Assembly: GCA_964575845.1 (NCBI GenBank) | Contig: CAZNSX010000003.1 | Location: forward strand, 248,001-312,000 | Length of the DNA stretch: 64,000 bases | Source: CAZNSX01 sp964575845 | GTDB lineage: Bacteria > UBA8248 > CAZNSX01 | Direction of reading: 5' to 3' | Part shown: piece after piece, positions 32,973 to 42,124 of the stretch | Layout of the letters: each line of letters begins with the position of its first letter | Numbering within the stretch: position 1 is the first letter of the stretch | Program-made: the position numbers and the translations under genes | The notes under the pieces: generated by a model | What the model saw: the letters and a program-made list of their open reading frames with translations, nothing else | Database searches by the model: none | Told to the model about the DNA's origin: nothing

Positions 32973-34222
32973 AGAAGAAGATTCTGATTTATGACGACGA
33001 TCCCGAGACAGCTAATCGGTGGGAGAAAGAGCTCGGGGGGCTCAAGCCTGTGCGAGATGTGTTCTACGTCAAGTCCATAACAAGAAATGATTTTGAAAAA
33101 GCCGTTTCTCAGCTGGAAAATCGACAGCGAGGAGCCCGGAGCAGTTTAGCACCTGAACCGGCTTGGGGAAATAATCTTTTTGATAAGGCGGCAATCCTCA
33201 TTCTGGACTACGACTTGCTAGATGTGGATAAAAAGACCTATCTTACAGGCGAAACCGTTGCCTATCTCGCCCGTTGCTATTCCAGCTGCGGACTTATCAT
33301 TGCGTACAACCAATATGGCAAGTATGGCGACAACAGCTTCGATCTCACCCTAAGAGGCCATCCTGAATCCTACGCCGACTTGCAGCTGGATAGTCCGCAA
33401 TTCTCCAACCGGGGTCTATGGCTTGAACCTTGGAAAGGGTTTCGGCCTTGGTCCTGGCCTTTGTTGCCACTTGCTGCTAAAGCATTCGAAAGCCGCGTCA
33501 AGCAGCTGAAGAATCATCTGGACGATGGCATCATGTCGTTTTTGGGTTTCCCTGATGAGTTAGCTGGAATATTGCCACGGTCAATAGGAGAGTTCATCCA
33601 AGGGCAGAGTCTGCCCGAAAGGACAACGTTCCGAGAATTCGTAATGAAATCTAGGAACGGGCTTCGCCCCAAGGACCAACTGCCAAAGGACGAACCGCTG
33701 AATGAAGAAATGACGGCGCGTATTGCGGCTGCACAGGTAGCTAAATGGCTGGAATGTTTAGTGCTTCCCGGACAGGATATTCTTGTTGACGCCCCTCACC
33801 TAGTGTCCCGATATCCAAGTTTGCTCAAGGGCGATTGCGAGAAAGTTGAGACATGGAACAAGACGGCTTCCTTCGTAGAGGTGCCCAGACTGGGATTGCA
33901 CTACAGAATCATCGACGCTTATCGTTTCAAGAAACAGGATTGGCTCTCTCGAGCAGCTTGGTTTTGGAACGGCGTCAGCAACTGTCAGAAGATCGAAGAA
34001 GTTGCCGATCCTTGGTCGACAAAGAGGAAAATACCGGATTTGGTATTTTGCGAAGACATCTCTCGCTTTCTGCGACGTGAGGCGGCTCGCGAATTCGTTG
34101 CCGACCTGCCATCGCCATTCGTACGACGATTTGTCGTTGACCCGGAATCACCTAAGACTCCAAAATTCGCTCGGGAGCTCAAGAAGATTTCATACAGACC
34201 CAGCGTTCATTTTTCTTTATGA
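32969..34222 (+). CDS. Receiver-like protein of a defence operon
   Basis: From ATG 32969 (ATGA overlap with the ATPase stop) the protein has 417 residues. The first 120 look like a receiver domain: ILIYDDDPE with an acidic cluster (Asp9-Asp11), hydrophobic strand LILDYDLLDV with Asp80 as likely phosphoacceptor, and GLIIAYNQYGK with Lys118. The conserved Thr/Ser of normal receivers is not obvious. The rest has no family I recognise. It presumably responds to the GHKL ATPase and regulates or acts as effector. Confidence 0.6.
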   Translation: MKKKILIYDDDPETANRWEKELGGLKPVRDVFYVKSITRNDFEKAVSQLENRQRGARSSLAPEPAWGNNLFDKAAILILDYDLLDVDKKTYLTGETVAYLARCYSSCGLIIAYNQYGKYGDNSFDLTLRGHPESYADLQLDSPQFSNRGLWLEPWKGFRPWSWPLLPLAAKAFESRVKQLKNHLDDGIMSFLGFPDELAGILPRSIGEFIQGQSLPERTTFREFVMKSRNGLRPKDQLPKDEPLNEEMTARIAAAQVAKWLECLVLPGQDILVDAPHLVSRYPSLLKGDCEKVETWNKTASFVEVPRLGLHYRIIDAYRFKKQDWLSRAAWFWNGVSNCQKIEEVADPWSTKRKIPDLVFCEDISRFLRREAAREFVADLPSPFVRRFVVDPESPKTPKFARELKKISYRPSVHFSL

Positions 34223-34244
34223 TGGAGACACTTTGGAAAGTGTA

Positions 34245-34883
34245 ATGAATCGAGAACAGGGACTATTGCGACAAATTATGGTTTGGCTATGGAGGGGTCA
34301 TGATCGAGCAAAGCGAAATTTTAGAGGAGAAAAATCCTGTTTTTATCAGAAATTGTTACAAATATTTCCCCCATTCTATGAGAGAGAGCTCGATATTTTG
34401 TTGCGAAATACGCACCCTCCCATAGTTGATTTTTTGGGAAAAAACAAATTCTTATTTCTTGAGCCAGTCGACAACATAATGCCAATTTTAGCACTGAGGT
34501 ACGATTTCAGTGGTTCAACTCCAACGGTTGGTCTTCGGCTTGCTCTGTTTCTTACTCGCGAAAATGGTGAGCTGAAGGCTATCGGATATCGATTCGAAAC
34601 TCCGAGCGGTGAGGGTGTCCACAATTTTTGTCATGCGCAATTGTTCAAGGAATTTGAGAAGGGTAACCCCCAATGGACGCTTCCTTGTCCGGATTGGTTA
34701 CCAACCACACAACCATCTTTTGCTCTTGATGCAGATAATCCCGTCGCGCTCATGATCTGCATGCTGATCAGTTTGTATGGTTTGAATTACTTCACCAACT
34801 TGGGGGATGCAAGGCTCCGGAACGCACTTTTGGAATACATAAGGAAAATGCATTGTTTGAAAGCGGTCGGTAGCCAGACTTGA
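34245..34883 (+). CDS. Unknown protein, last gene of the defence operon
   Basis: I choose ATG 34245, 22 bases after the receiver stop and behind GGAAAG, giving 212 residues. The longer open frame (from 34002) overlaps the previous gene and is not supported. It contains GYRFETPSGEGVHNFCHAQL, then WLPTTQPSFALDADNP, and an LMICMLISLYGL hydrophobic stretch. No family is recognised. AT-rich like its upstream neighbours and unlike the genes that follow. Confidence 0.6.
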   Translation: MNREQGLLRQIMVWLWRGHDRAKRNFRGEKSCFYQKLLQIFPPFYERELDILLRNTHPPIVDFLGKNKFLFLEPVDNIMPILALRYDFSGSTPTVGLRLALFLTRENGELKAIGYRFETPSGEGVHNFCHAQLFKEFEKGNPQWTLPCPDWLPTTQPSFALDADNPVALMICMLISLYGLNYFTNLGDARLRNALLEYIRKMHCLKAVGSQT

Positions 34884-35004
34884 TCTACACATTGCCAAGC
34901 TGCCCAGAGAGGCGGTAGAGTCTTGCAAGCGGAACCAGTCTCTTGGGCTATGCCCTTCAGGCCGCGAAATATGTTCTCCAAGAAGAAACTTGAAACCCGA
35001 AACC

Positions 35005-35184
35005 TCATGCCTCCCTGTCCACCCTCCTTCCCCTGAGCGGTTCACACTTGGGGCAGAGGCCCTTTGCGTCGAGCTCTCCTCCGCAGGAAGGGCACTTCCC
35101 CTTCCCCTCAAGGCGCTCTCTTGATTTCTTGAGCTGATACCTGAAGCTCTTGTATGAAAGCCAGTCGATAAGCTTGCTCAGCAT
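35005..35184 (-). CDS. Small zinc-ribbon protein (59 aa)
   Basis: The minus-strand ATG at 35184 opens a 59-residue frame: MLSKLIDWLSYKSF, a basic stretch, then CPSCGGELDAKGLCPKCEP, a four-cysteine zinc ribbon (Cys31, Cys34, Cys44, Cys47), ending at TGA 35005. Such short zinc ribbons often bind nucleic acid or a partner protein. It sits between the defence island and the methyltransferase gene, in the GC-rich base composition of the host side. Confidence 0.55.
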   Translation of the reverse strand: MLSKLIDWLSYKSFRYQLKKSRERLEGKGKCPSCGGELDAKGLCPKCEPLRGRRVDREA

Positions 35185-35346
35185 GGGAGGGATACCTGCT
35201 TTAAGGATTGACCCCTTTCACTCAGAGGATGAGCTCGGAGCAAATCTAGCCGATGCCCTTTCAAAGGTCAATGGGGAAGGGCCTTCCCTTGACTGGCCCC
35301 CCGGGGGTGTTAAGATGATGGCGTTAAGGGGAGGGCTGAGGAGCTT

Positions 35347-36108
35347 ATGCGCGGGAGCTGGAGCGAGAAAAGGGCCAGGTGGTATCTGAGGGCTGTCCAG
35401 GAAAGCGACTACCCGCAGAGGGTCTTTGAAGCTCTGGATCCAGTCATCACCGAGACCGAGAGCCTCCTCGATGTGGGAGCAGGCATCGGGGCACTCAGCT
35501 TTCCCGCCGCCCGGCGCTTCAAGAGGGTCACCGCCCTCGACCCCTCGCTTCCCATGCTGAGGGTGCTGGAGGAGGAGGCGAAGCTCCGGGGGATAGAGAA
35601 CATAAGAATCCTTCAGGGGAGCTGGGACCAAGTGGAGCTTGAGCCCCAAAGCGTTATTCTCTGCGCGAACGTGCCGCCTGTCCTGGACAACATCGCCTCC
35701 TTTGGCAGAAGGGCAACCTCACTCGCTAGTAGTCTTGTGGCGGTGGTTACGCGTGCGGGGCGCAAGGGCCTCTCGGGAGCGGATAAATTTTACTTCCAGG
35801 AGCTCTACCCCCTTCTTTTGGGCCGTCCCTTCGGCGAGAGGCCCGACTATCGAGATCGCATGCAAGAACTCCTCCGCCTTGGGCTCGGGGTGAGGCGCTC
35901 GGTAATCGAATACGATCTCGACCAGCCCTTCAGGGATCTGGATGAAGCCGTTGATTTCTGGCGGGAGCTCCTGGGGCTTGAGCCGGGGCCCCATGATGAG
36001 CTTCTTGCAACTTTTCTCTCTGAGCGCCTTGAGAGAACCCCTGAGGGTCTTGTGAGAAGGATCAGGAGCCGGAGCGCGCTGCTCTGGTGGCCCGTGGAGG
36101 GGGCATAA
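35347..36108 (+). CDS. Class I SAM-dependent methyltransferase
   Basis: The 253-residue Rossmann methyltransferase has ESLLDVGAGIGALSFPAA (motif I) followed by VTALDPSLPMLRVL, and ILCANVPPVL in the motif IV position. The N terminus SWSEKRARWYLRAVQESDYP is like uncharacterised archaeal/bacterial methyltransferases. The target (protein, RNA or small molecule) is not predictable. GAGGAG precedes the ATG. Three bases before fxsA, so coupled. Confidence 0.8.
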   Translation: MRGSWSEKRARWYLRAVQESDYPQRVFEALDPVITETESLLDVGAGIGALSFPAARRFKRVTALDPSLPMLRVLEEEAKLRGIENIRILQGSWDQVELEPQSVILCANVPPVLDNIASFGRRATSLASSLVAVVTRAGRKGLSGADKFYFQELYPLLLGRPFGERPDYRDRMQELLRLGLGVRRSVIEYDLDQPFRDLDEAVDFWRELLGLEPGPHDELLATFLSERLERTPEGLVRRIRSRSALLWWPVEGA

Positions 36109-36111
36109 GGC

Positions 36112-36498
36112 ATGCTCCTGAAACTCTTGCTCCTCTTTACGGTAGTTCCCCTTCTGGAGCTGGCCCTTCTCATTGAGGTGGGAACCCGTATAGGCGCGCT
36201 CAGGACCATTCTCATAGTGGTCGCCACCGGATTCTTAGGGGCCCTCATGGCCCGCTCCCAGGGTTTTTCCGTGTGGAGGAAATTGAGGGAGAGCGTTGAA
36301 GGGGGGAGGTCGCCCGCGGGAGGGTTGGTTGAGGGGGTCTTGGTTTTGGCGGGAGGGCTCCTCCTCATAACTCCCGGCCTGATTACCGATGCGCTTGGGT
36401 TTATCCTCCTCATCCCCCCTTCCCGGAGGGCCGTGAGAAACTATCTCATGAGGAAGCTTGAAGCCCGGTCTGCAAGGGACCGGTATTATTTTGGATAA
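36112..36498 (+). CDS. fxsA: FxsA-family membrane protein
   Basis: This 128-residue protein has three to four hydrophobic segments and the FxsA hallmarks: a LLFTVVPLLELALLIEVG start, TGFLGALMARSQG, and LLLITPGLITDALGFILLIP. In E. coli FxsA (suppressor of F exclusion of phage T7) modulates exclusion; elsewhere the role is unknown. It ends with a charged tail. Follows the methyltransferase gene. Confidence 0.88.
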   Translation: MLLKLLLLFTVVPLLELALLIEVGTRIGALRTILIVVATGFLGALMARSQGFSVWRKLRESVEGGRSPAGGLVEGVLVLAGGLLLITPGLITDALGFILLIPPSRRAVRNYLMRKLEARSARDRYYFG

Positions 36499-36506
36499 TC
36501 CACTGT

Positions 36507-37313
36507 CTAGGGCTCGTGACGTCCTATGAAGTCGAGGATGGCCTCGTTGAAGTCCTCCGGGCGGCAGATGTAGACGAAGTGCCCGCCCCGCTCGAACACC
36601 TTGAGCTCAGCACCCGGGATGGCCCCGGCCAGCTGCTCCGAGTAGTATCGGGGCGTCGCGACGTCGTCCCGCGCCACGGCGACCAGGACGGGCACCCGGA
36701 TCCGCCCCAGGCGACCGAGTTGGTCGTGGCGCATTATGCAGTCGATACGCTCGAGCATCACTTCAACCGGCGGAGCGTTCGCGATGCCCTCATCCTCTTG
36801 CTTTTGGATCGCGTCGTAGTTATCGTTCAGGTACTTGGCCTCGTAGAGAGTCATTGCCGCCGTGCGTGTTGTAGCCTCGACTCCCATCTCCCGGAGCATC
36901 CGCTTTCGCATGGTGAACTGACGGATGAAGTAGTTATCGGCTTTGGGCCAGGAGCTGCAGATGCAGGCGCTCTGAACGCGCTTCGAGTGGTCAATACAGA
37001 GCACCTGGCAGATGGCGCCTCCGGTCGAGCTTCCCACGAAGTGGCCCTTCTCGATGCCGAGATCGTCCATGATGGCCACCACGTCCTGAGCCATGTTCTC
37101 GATGCTGTAGACCCCCAGGGGCTTGGCGCTCTTGCCGGTGCCGCGGTGGTCGTGGAGCACGATGGGCCCGCGCTTGAGAAAGGCTCCCAGCTGGCCCGCC
37201 CAGGCCGAGCGCACCCCGTTCAGCCCGGTGATGAAAAAGACAGGAATGCCGCCTGCCTCGGAGTCCAGCACCTCATAATCTATATCCACACCGCCTGAGT
37301 TCACGACCGCCAT
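36507..37313 (-). CDS. Alpha/beta-hydrolase
   Basis: This 268-residue hydrolase has the nucleophile elbow GSSTGGAIC (serine in GxSxG), an oxyanion region VFFITGLNG, HDHRGTGKS, an acidic residue in VAVARDDVATP and the catalytic histidine in ERGGHFVYI. The pattern fits the 3-oxoadipate enol-lactonase / RutD group. The substrate is unknown. It is the last minus-strand gene after hisS, with 119 bases in between, and converges on fxsA. Confidence 0.85.
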   Translation of the reverse strand: MAVVNSGGVDIDYEVLDSEAGGIPVFFITGLNGVRSAWAGQLGAFLKRGPIVLHDHRGTGKSAKPLGVYSIENMAQDVVAIMDDLGIEKGHFVGSSTGGAICQVLCIDHSKRVQSACICSSWPKADNYFIRQFTMRKRMLREMGVEATTRTAAMTLYEAKYLNDNYDAIQKQEDEGIANAPPVEVMLERIDCIMRHDQLGRLGRIRVPVLVAVARDDVATPRYYSEQLAGAIPGAELKVFERGGHFVYICRPEDFNEAILDFIGRHEP

Positions 37314-37432
37314 TGGCCTCGTCCCTCCTCTCTATTGCGCCTTATTCGAATTTCCCCTATGTCCGCTCGGATGATGCGACTCTGACACAAAAGCCCGCGC
37401 CCTGAGTGTCAAAGGCGGTCTTCAGCGAAGTG

Positions 37433-38794
37433 TTACCCCTCCTGAGGCTTCCCTCTCACCTTCTTTTCAAAGTAAGCAACGAGATCTTTGAGGGGCACCC
37501 TATCCTGCACGACCTCCTGTAAATCTCGCACGAGGTGCTCTGGTAGGCCGCCCGGACGTACCAACGGTTCCAATCCCATCGGGCGTACGAGCGCAACACC
37601 CTCATCAATTTCCTTATCTCCTAGTATCACCGCATAGGAGGCATAAAGGCGACCAGCCCGCCTGAGCATGCTCTTTAGGCTCTTCTTCTCCCGGTAGTCA
37701 CCCTCACACCTGAAGCCCTCCTTCCTCAGCGCGTGGATGAGCCTGAAGGCCTCTCTCTCCGCGCGACTCCCCATGGCGGCAAAGAAGATGACCAGCTCTC
37801 GCTCTCGCTCCCGTTTCAGAAGAGCGCCCTGATGCGAGAGGGCGACCACCAGCCTCTCGATCCCGAGGGCAAAGCCTATTGCAGGTGTAGGGGGGCCTCC
37901 GAGCTCTTCCACCAGAGCGTCATAGCGCCCCCCGCCGCAGACGGCATTCTGGGCGCCAAGGCCCTCGGCCGTCACCTCGAAGATGGTGCGGCTGTAATAG
38001 TCAAGGCCCCGCACGAGGCGGGAGTTAATGCGGTGCGGGACCCCCAGCTCTGAAAGCAGCGCCCTCACCTCCTCCAGGTGCTCCCTGCACTCAGGGCTCA
38101 GATGATCCTTTATGGAAGGCCCTCGATAGACCACCTCGATGCAGCCCGGCTCCTTGCAATCGAGAATCCTCAAGGGGTTCGTATGAAAGCGGCGGCGACA
38201 GTTCTGGCAGAGGAGGTTGAGCTTGCTCTCGAAATAGCTTTTAAGTGCTCCCCGGAAAGAGGCCCGGGAGTCCCGTTCGCCCAGGCTATTGAGCTCCAGG
38301 GAGAGACCCTCGAGTCTCAGCTCGTGAAGAAGCTCCCAAACCATGAGGATGAGCTCGGCATCGATAGAGGGGCTTAGGCTCCCTATGGCTTCTGCGTCTA
38401 TCTGGTGGAACTGCCTGAGCCTCCCGGCCTGGGGCCTCTCGTAGCGAAACATGGGCCCGATGACGTAGAGCCTGGAGAGAGGGGATTTCTTGTAGAGGTG
38501 GTGCTCGATGTAGGCCCGGATGATGCAGGCCGTAGCCTCTGGCCTGAGCGTTATACTCTCGCCCCCCTTATCGGAGAAGGAATACATTTCCTTCTCCACA
38601 ATATCCGTTGTCTCGCCGATGCCGCGGGAGAAGAGCTCCGTTCGCTCGAATATGGGGATCTTTATTTCGCCGTAACCATAGCGGTGGAAAATTCGGCGAG
38701 AGGTCTCTTCAATCCACTGCCAGTGCTCCACCTCCCCGGGGAGCACATCCTTGACCCCCCGGATTCCAGGGACCTTCTTTTGCTCAGCCATCAT
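37433..38794 (-). CDS. hisS: Histidine-tRNA ligase
   Basis: This 453-residue class II synthetase shows IRGVKDVLP at the N terminus, motif 2 GPMFRYERPQAGRLRQFHQI, the histidine-specific GLDYYSRTIFEVTAEGLGAQ and AVCGGGRYDALVEELGG (in part), and motif 3 AIGFALGIERL. A C-terminal HGTP anticodon-binding domain follows. It charges tRNA-His. Its start overlaps the sirtuin stop by four bases. A second Met at codon 2 is an equally good start. Confidence 0.96.
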   Translation of the reverse strand: MMAEQKKVPGIRGVKDVLPGEVEHWQWIEETSRRIFHRYGYGEIKIPIFERTELFSRGIGETTDIVEKEMYSFSDKGGESITLRPEATACIIRAYIEHHLYKKSPLSRLYVIGPMFRYERPQAGRLRQFHQIDAEAIGSLSPSIDAELILMVWELLHELRLEGLSLELNSLGERDSRASFRGALKSYFESKLNLLCQNCRRRFHTNPLRILDCKEPGCIEVVYRGPSIKDHLSPECREHLEEVRALLSELGVPHRINSRLVRGLDYYSRTIFEVTAEGLGAQNAVCGGGRYDALVEELGGPPTPAIGFALGIERLVVALSHQGALLKRERERELVIFFAAMGSRAEREAFRLIHALRKEGFRCEGDYREKKSLKSMLRRAGRLYASYAVILGDKEIDEGVALVRPMGLEPLVRPGGLPEHLVRDLQEVVQDRVPLKDLVAYFEKKVRGKPQEG

Positions 38795-39528
38795 AGGCTC
38801 TCGGGGAAGGCGGCTGAGATGAGCTCGGGGAGGACCTCACCGGCCTTTCCCATTATGGACTCATCCACGTGGGGGGAGATGGGCGTGGGCTCAAAGTTGA
38901 CCTCAACTACATAAGCCCCTCCTTCTTTTGCCATCAAAGGCATGGAGGCCGCGGGCTGGACCACTGCCGAGGTGCCCGCAACGAGAAAGAAGGTGCACTC
39001 CCTCACCGCCTCAAGCGAAAGCCTCAAAACCTCCTCCGGAAGTGCCTCCCCGAACCATACTACATCGGGCCTGAGGAGTTCCCCCTGCTCATCCATGGGA
39101 GGAAGGGGTTCCATGGGAACGCGCTTATCCTCAAAGGCGGGCCCTCCCCGATCGGGCCTCACCCGCCAGATGTTTCCGTGAAGCTCAAGCACCCTCTTGC
39201 TTCCGGCCTCCCGGTGCAGGTTGTCGATATTCTGGGTTATAAGGGTGAACTGGGGCACGAGCCCCTCGAGCCTCACCAAGGCATGGTGGGCGGGATTGGG
39301 CTTTAGCCGCGCAAGCACCTGTCTCCTCCAGTCGTAAAACTCCCACGCGAGCTTCGGGTCTCGGGCAAAGGCCCGGGGGGTGGCAAGGTCCTGCGCCTGG
39401 TAATTGCGCCACAGGCCTCCCGGTCCTCTGAAGGTAGGCACGCCACTTTCAGCCGACACACCCGCGCCGGTGAGGACGGCGACCTTCTGTGCTCCCCTCA
39501 AGGCGCTTACCGTCTGCTCTCCCACCAT
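38791..39528 (-). CDS. Sir2-family NAD-dependent protein deacylase, lacking zinc cysteines
   Basis: The 245-residue sirtuin has the NAD site LTGAGVSAESGVPTFRG, TQNIDNLHREAGS and the catalytic His in ELHGNIW, plus LRPDVVWFGEALP. The four zinc-binding cysteines that normally lie between those two blocks are all absent: the segment WRVRPDRGGPAFEDK onward contains no cysteine. Zinc-less Sir2 sequences may exist, so it could still be active, but this is odd. It removes acyl groups from lysines using NAD+. It overlaps hisS by four bases. Confidence 0.88.
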   Translation of the reverse strand: MVGEQTVSALRGAQKVAVLTGAGVSAESGVPTFRGPGGLWRNYQAQDLATPRAFARDPKLAWEFYDWRRQVLARLKPNPAHHALVRLEGLVPQFTLITQNIDNLHREAGSKRVLELHGNIWRVRPDRGGPAFEDKRVPMEPLPPMDEQGELLRPDVVWFGEALPEEVLRLSLEAVRECTFFLVAGTSAVVQPAASMPLMAKEGGAYVVEVNFEPTPISPHVDESIMGKAGEVLPELISAAFPESL

Positions 39529-39596
39529 GGCTGCTCTCCTTTTGCCGTACCGAAGGAATCCAATCCCACCAATATTAAGGGAAAGCTAAGAGGCCG

Positions 39597-41996
39597 TCAA
39601 CGAGGAGGGTCTCTCCTAAGAAGGTGAAAGCCCCTGAAAGCCTTGACCTCATAGCCTCCTCTCAGGGCCCTTACCTCCACTGCGCCATCCCTATCGGTCC
39701 TGAGGATGGCCACATCTTTGGGCAGGCGTTCCTTGAGATAGCGCCAGGCCCTGAAGCTGCTCCTTGCCCCGCCGGGGGTGAGGATGACTACTTCCGCCCC
39801 CGCCGCTCTCGCGAGGCTCAGGGCATCCCGCCAGCGCACCCCGCCTGCCGAGAGCTTTACCACCTTTGCCCTGGGGATTGGGCCCTCTAAGGGCGGGCCA
39901 AGGGATGCTCCCCGGTAAAGCATGATGAGGGAGAGACCCCGGCTCCTGAGCTCAAGCCCCCATGGGAGAGATTTGAGGCCCTCTTTCTCGGGAACTTGGG
40001 GCATCTCCCCCCCCACTAAGATGAGGGGCTCCAGCCTGAAGCCCTCTCCCTTAAGGGAAGCCGTCCTCAGGCGGGGCCCCGGTGTCAGGAAAAGAGTTTC
40101 CCCTACCGTCAGCTCTTCTTCAAAAGGGGTGGCCGAAGCACCCCCTATTCTGAAGAGGAGGTCCAGGTGAAAGATGCCCTCCCTTCTCAGATAAGGGGCT
40201 ACGACCAGTTCTCCCACATCAAACCTCCCGAGCCGGCTCCGCCCGCCTTCAATGAAGAGGCTCTTTCCACCGGGAAGTCTAACGAGGGTAGCGTCTCCCG
40301 GACCTGCATCGAGGAAAGTCACCCTGGCTCCTGAAAGCCTGGGAGAAAAGCTCAGGGGAAGAAGCAGGGAGAGCATTAGGGCCAGGGCAGCTTCCGATAG
40401 GGCGAGGCGCCTTCCCCAGCTTGACCTCAAGAGGAAGAAGAGGCTGAATCCAAGATAATAGGAAATGAGGGCCCAAGGGGGAGGAGGGCTTACCCTCAGG
40501 GAGGAGAGGGGAAGCGCGCCGAAAAAGGCACCCGCCCCTATAAGGAGAGCAGATAGAAGCCCAGCCCCTTTGAGGAGAAGGGCGCCCAGGGGTTGAAGGA
40601 CGAGGGCGAGGAAGGAGCCCGTGAGGGAGAGGGGGACAATAACTGATGCTATGGGAATCATCACGAGATTTGATATGACCCCAACCGGGTAGATGCTCTG
40701 GAAGTAAAGAGCGGTCAGGGGAAGGGTGGCGGCCACAACCACAAGGGTTACCGCCCAGAATCTCAGGAGCCTCCCCTTAAGCCCACCCGCCAGGTCCGAG
40801 AGCCTGGGGAGCACGAGCACGATGGCCAGGACCGAAGCAAAGGAGAGCTGGAAGCCCGCATCGAAGAGGTAGCCGGGCTCCCAGAGGAGGATGAGAAGAG
40901 CGGCCAGCATGAGAGCATGGGGGAGCTCCCGTTCCCTCTCGAGGATCTTTGAGAGAAGATAGCCCACTACCATTATGGCAGCCCTGACGGTAGAGACACG
41001 AGCCCCCGTAAGCAGCGCAAAGAGGATTATGGCCGGGATGCTCAGGAGCGCGGCCACCTTGGATGGGGTCCATACCATGGGGTAGGTGGGGTAGAGGCGC
41101 CGGGGAAGCCGCTTCAGCCCGGCCCTGAGGCTCACCAGCAGAAAGAGCAGGACAAAGCCCACGTGCAGGCCCGAGATGGCCAAAAGATGGGCCGTGCCCG
41201 AGTGCAGGAAAATCTCCCTTACCTCTGGCTCCAGGGCCGAGCGCTCGCCGAGGGCCATGCTCTTCAGGATCTCGCTGTAAGGCTTTTGAACCGCGCTATC
41301 AATGGCACTCAGCATGCGCTCCCGGACTCCATACAGGGTTCTCAGGGGAGCCCATCCTCCTCCCCGATGAAGAACCCTCACCCTCCCGCTTGTGCCCCCT
41401 ACGCCATGTATCCCACGCCTTGCCAGGTGAGCCCTGTAGTCAAAGGCACCGGGGTTGAGGAAGCGCCGTGGCCTGAAGAGCCAGAGGGATGGGATGAGAA
41501 CCTCATCCCCGTAATCTAAGCTGGGTTGCTCGCGGTAGAGGTTCACCCGGGCCTTTCCCTTAAGGGGGAACTCAACCTCCCTGGCCCGTGCTTTTTCCAC
41601 TTTCAGATAGATGCGCTCCCCCTCGGAGAGACCCTCGGGCGGCCAGTAAAGCCTGCCCACGAGGTCCACGGGGCCCCTTGGGATGAAGTGGGCCAGGTGG
41701 TGGGAGGGCTTAAGATAATCCATGGCCCAAGGGGAAAGCCCTCCCCAGGCGAAAAGAAGAATGACGAAGATAGCCCACCGGGCGAGCCGCGAGCCCTTAA
41801 GATAGAGAATAATGAGAGCGGGGGAGATGGCCAGGGCGATGAGCGCGAAGGTGCCCACCCCGAGCGCCTTTCCCAGAATTATGCCCAGGATGTAGGCGAA
41901 GGTGACGTAGACGAGGGGCCGCCTCAATCTTTCACCTCCAGGTGAGGGGAAGGGAGGAATAAAGCTAGTTTCAGTCTTGGGCGGGTTAGACCCCAC
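39597..41996 (-). CDS. comEC: ComEC/Rec2 DNA uptake channel with degenerate metallo-beta-lactamase domain
   Basis: The 799-residue protein has an N-terminal membrane part and OB-like domain, then the Competence channel with TAHLLAISGLHVGFVLLFL. The C-terminal hydrolase domain starts TFLDAGPGDATLVRLPGGKS. The His-rich metal motif (SHPHxDH) expected after YLRREGIFHLDLL is missing; the sequence goes to FRIGGASATPFEEEL. The channel passes single-stranded DNA into the cytoplasm; the degenerate domain is unlikely to hydrolyse. The start is uncertain: the first 30 residues may be too long. First gene of the minus-strand group. Confidence 0.9.
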   Translation of the reverse strand: MGSNPPKTETSFIPPFPSPGGERLRRPLVYVTFAYILGIILGKALGVGTFALIALAISPALIILYLKGSRLARWAIFVILLFAWGGLSPWAMDYLKPSHHLAHFIPRGPVDLVGRLYWPPEGLSEGERIYLKVEKARAREVEFPLKGKARVNLYREQPSLDYGDEVLIPSLWLFRPRRFLNPGAFDYRAHLARRGIHGVGGTSGRVRVLHRGGGWAPLRTLYGVRERMLSAIDSAVQKPYSEILKSMALGERSALEPEVREIFLHSGTAHLLAISGLHVGFVLLFLLVSLRAGLKRLPRRLYPTYPMVWTPSKVAALLSIPAIILFALLTGARVSTVRAAIMVVGYLLSKILERERELPHALMLAALLILLWEPGYLFDAGFQLSFASVLAIVLVLPRLSDLAGGLKGRLLRFWAVTLVVVAATLPLTALYFQSIYPVGVISNLVMIPIASVIVPLSLTGSFLALVLQPLGALLLKGAGLLSALLIGAGAFFGALPLSSLRVSPPPPWALISYYLGFSLFFLLRSSWGRRLALSEAALALMLSLLLPLSFSPRLSGARVTFLDAGPGDATLVRLPGGKSLFIEGGRSRLGRFDVGELVVAPYLRREGIFHLDLLFRIGGASATPFEEELTVGETLFLTPGPRLRTASLKGEGFRLEPLILVGGEMPQVPEKEGLKSLPWGLELRSRGLSLIMLYRGASLGPPLEGPIPRAKVVKLSAGGVRWRDALSLARAAGAEVVILTPGGARSSFRAWRYLKERLPKDVAILRTDRDGAVEVRALRGGYEVKAFRGFHLLRRDPPR

Positions 41997-42040
41997 CCTT
42001 TTCCCCGAGGAGGGCTTATCCCAGGCCCTTCGCCGGCTCC

Positions 42041-42069
42041 TTGTCCCACCGCATCTTTGGTGTTACACT
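42041..42069 (+). promoter_or_regulatory. Likely promoter for aspS
   Basis: TTGTCC (42041-42046), a 17-base spacer and TACACT (42064-42069) lie 55 bases before the aspS ATG, between divergent comEC and aspS. Four of six bases match at each box. Confidence 0.45.
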
Positions 42070-42124
42070 AGATTTCACAAGAAATCCAGTCTCAGCCACT
42101 TGGAAGAGGAGAGACAGGGCGGTC

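Noticed and set aside
34002..34244. N-terminal extension of the last defence gene
   Set aside because: It overlaps the receiver gene by 220 bases in another frame and the residues look random; ATG 34245 has a ribosome-binding site.
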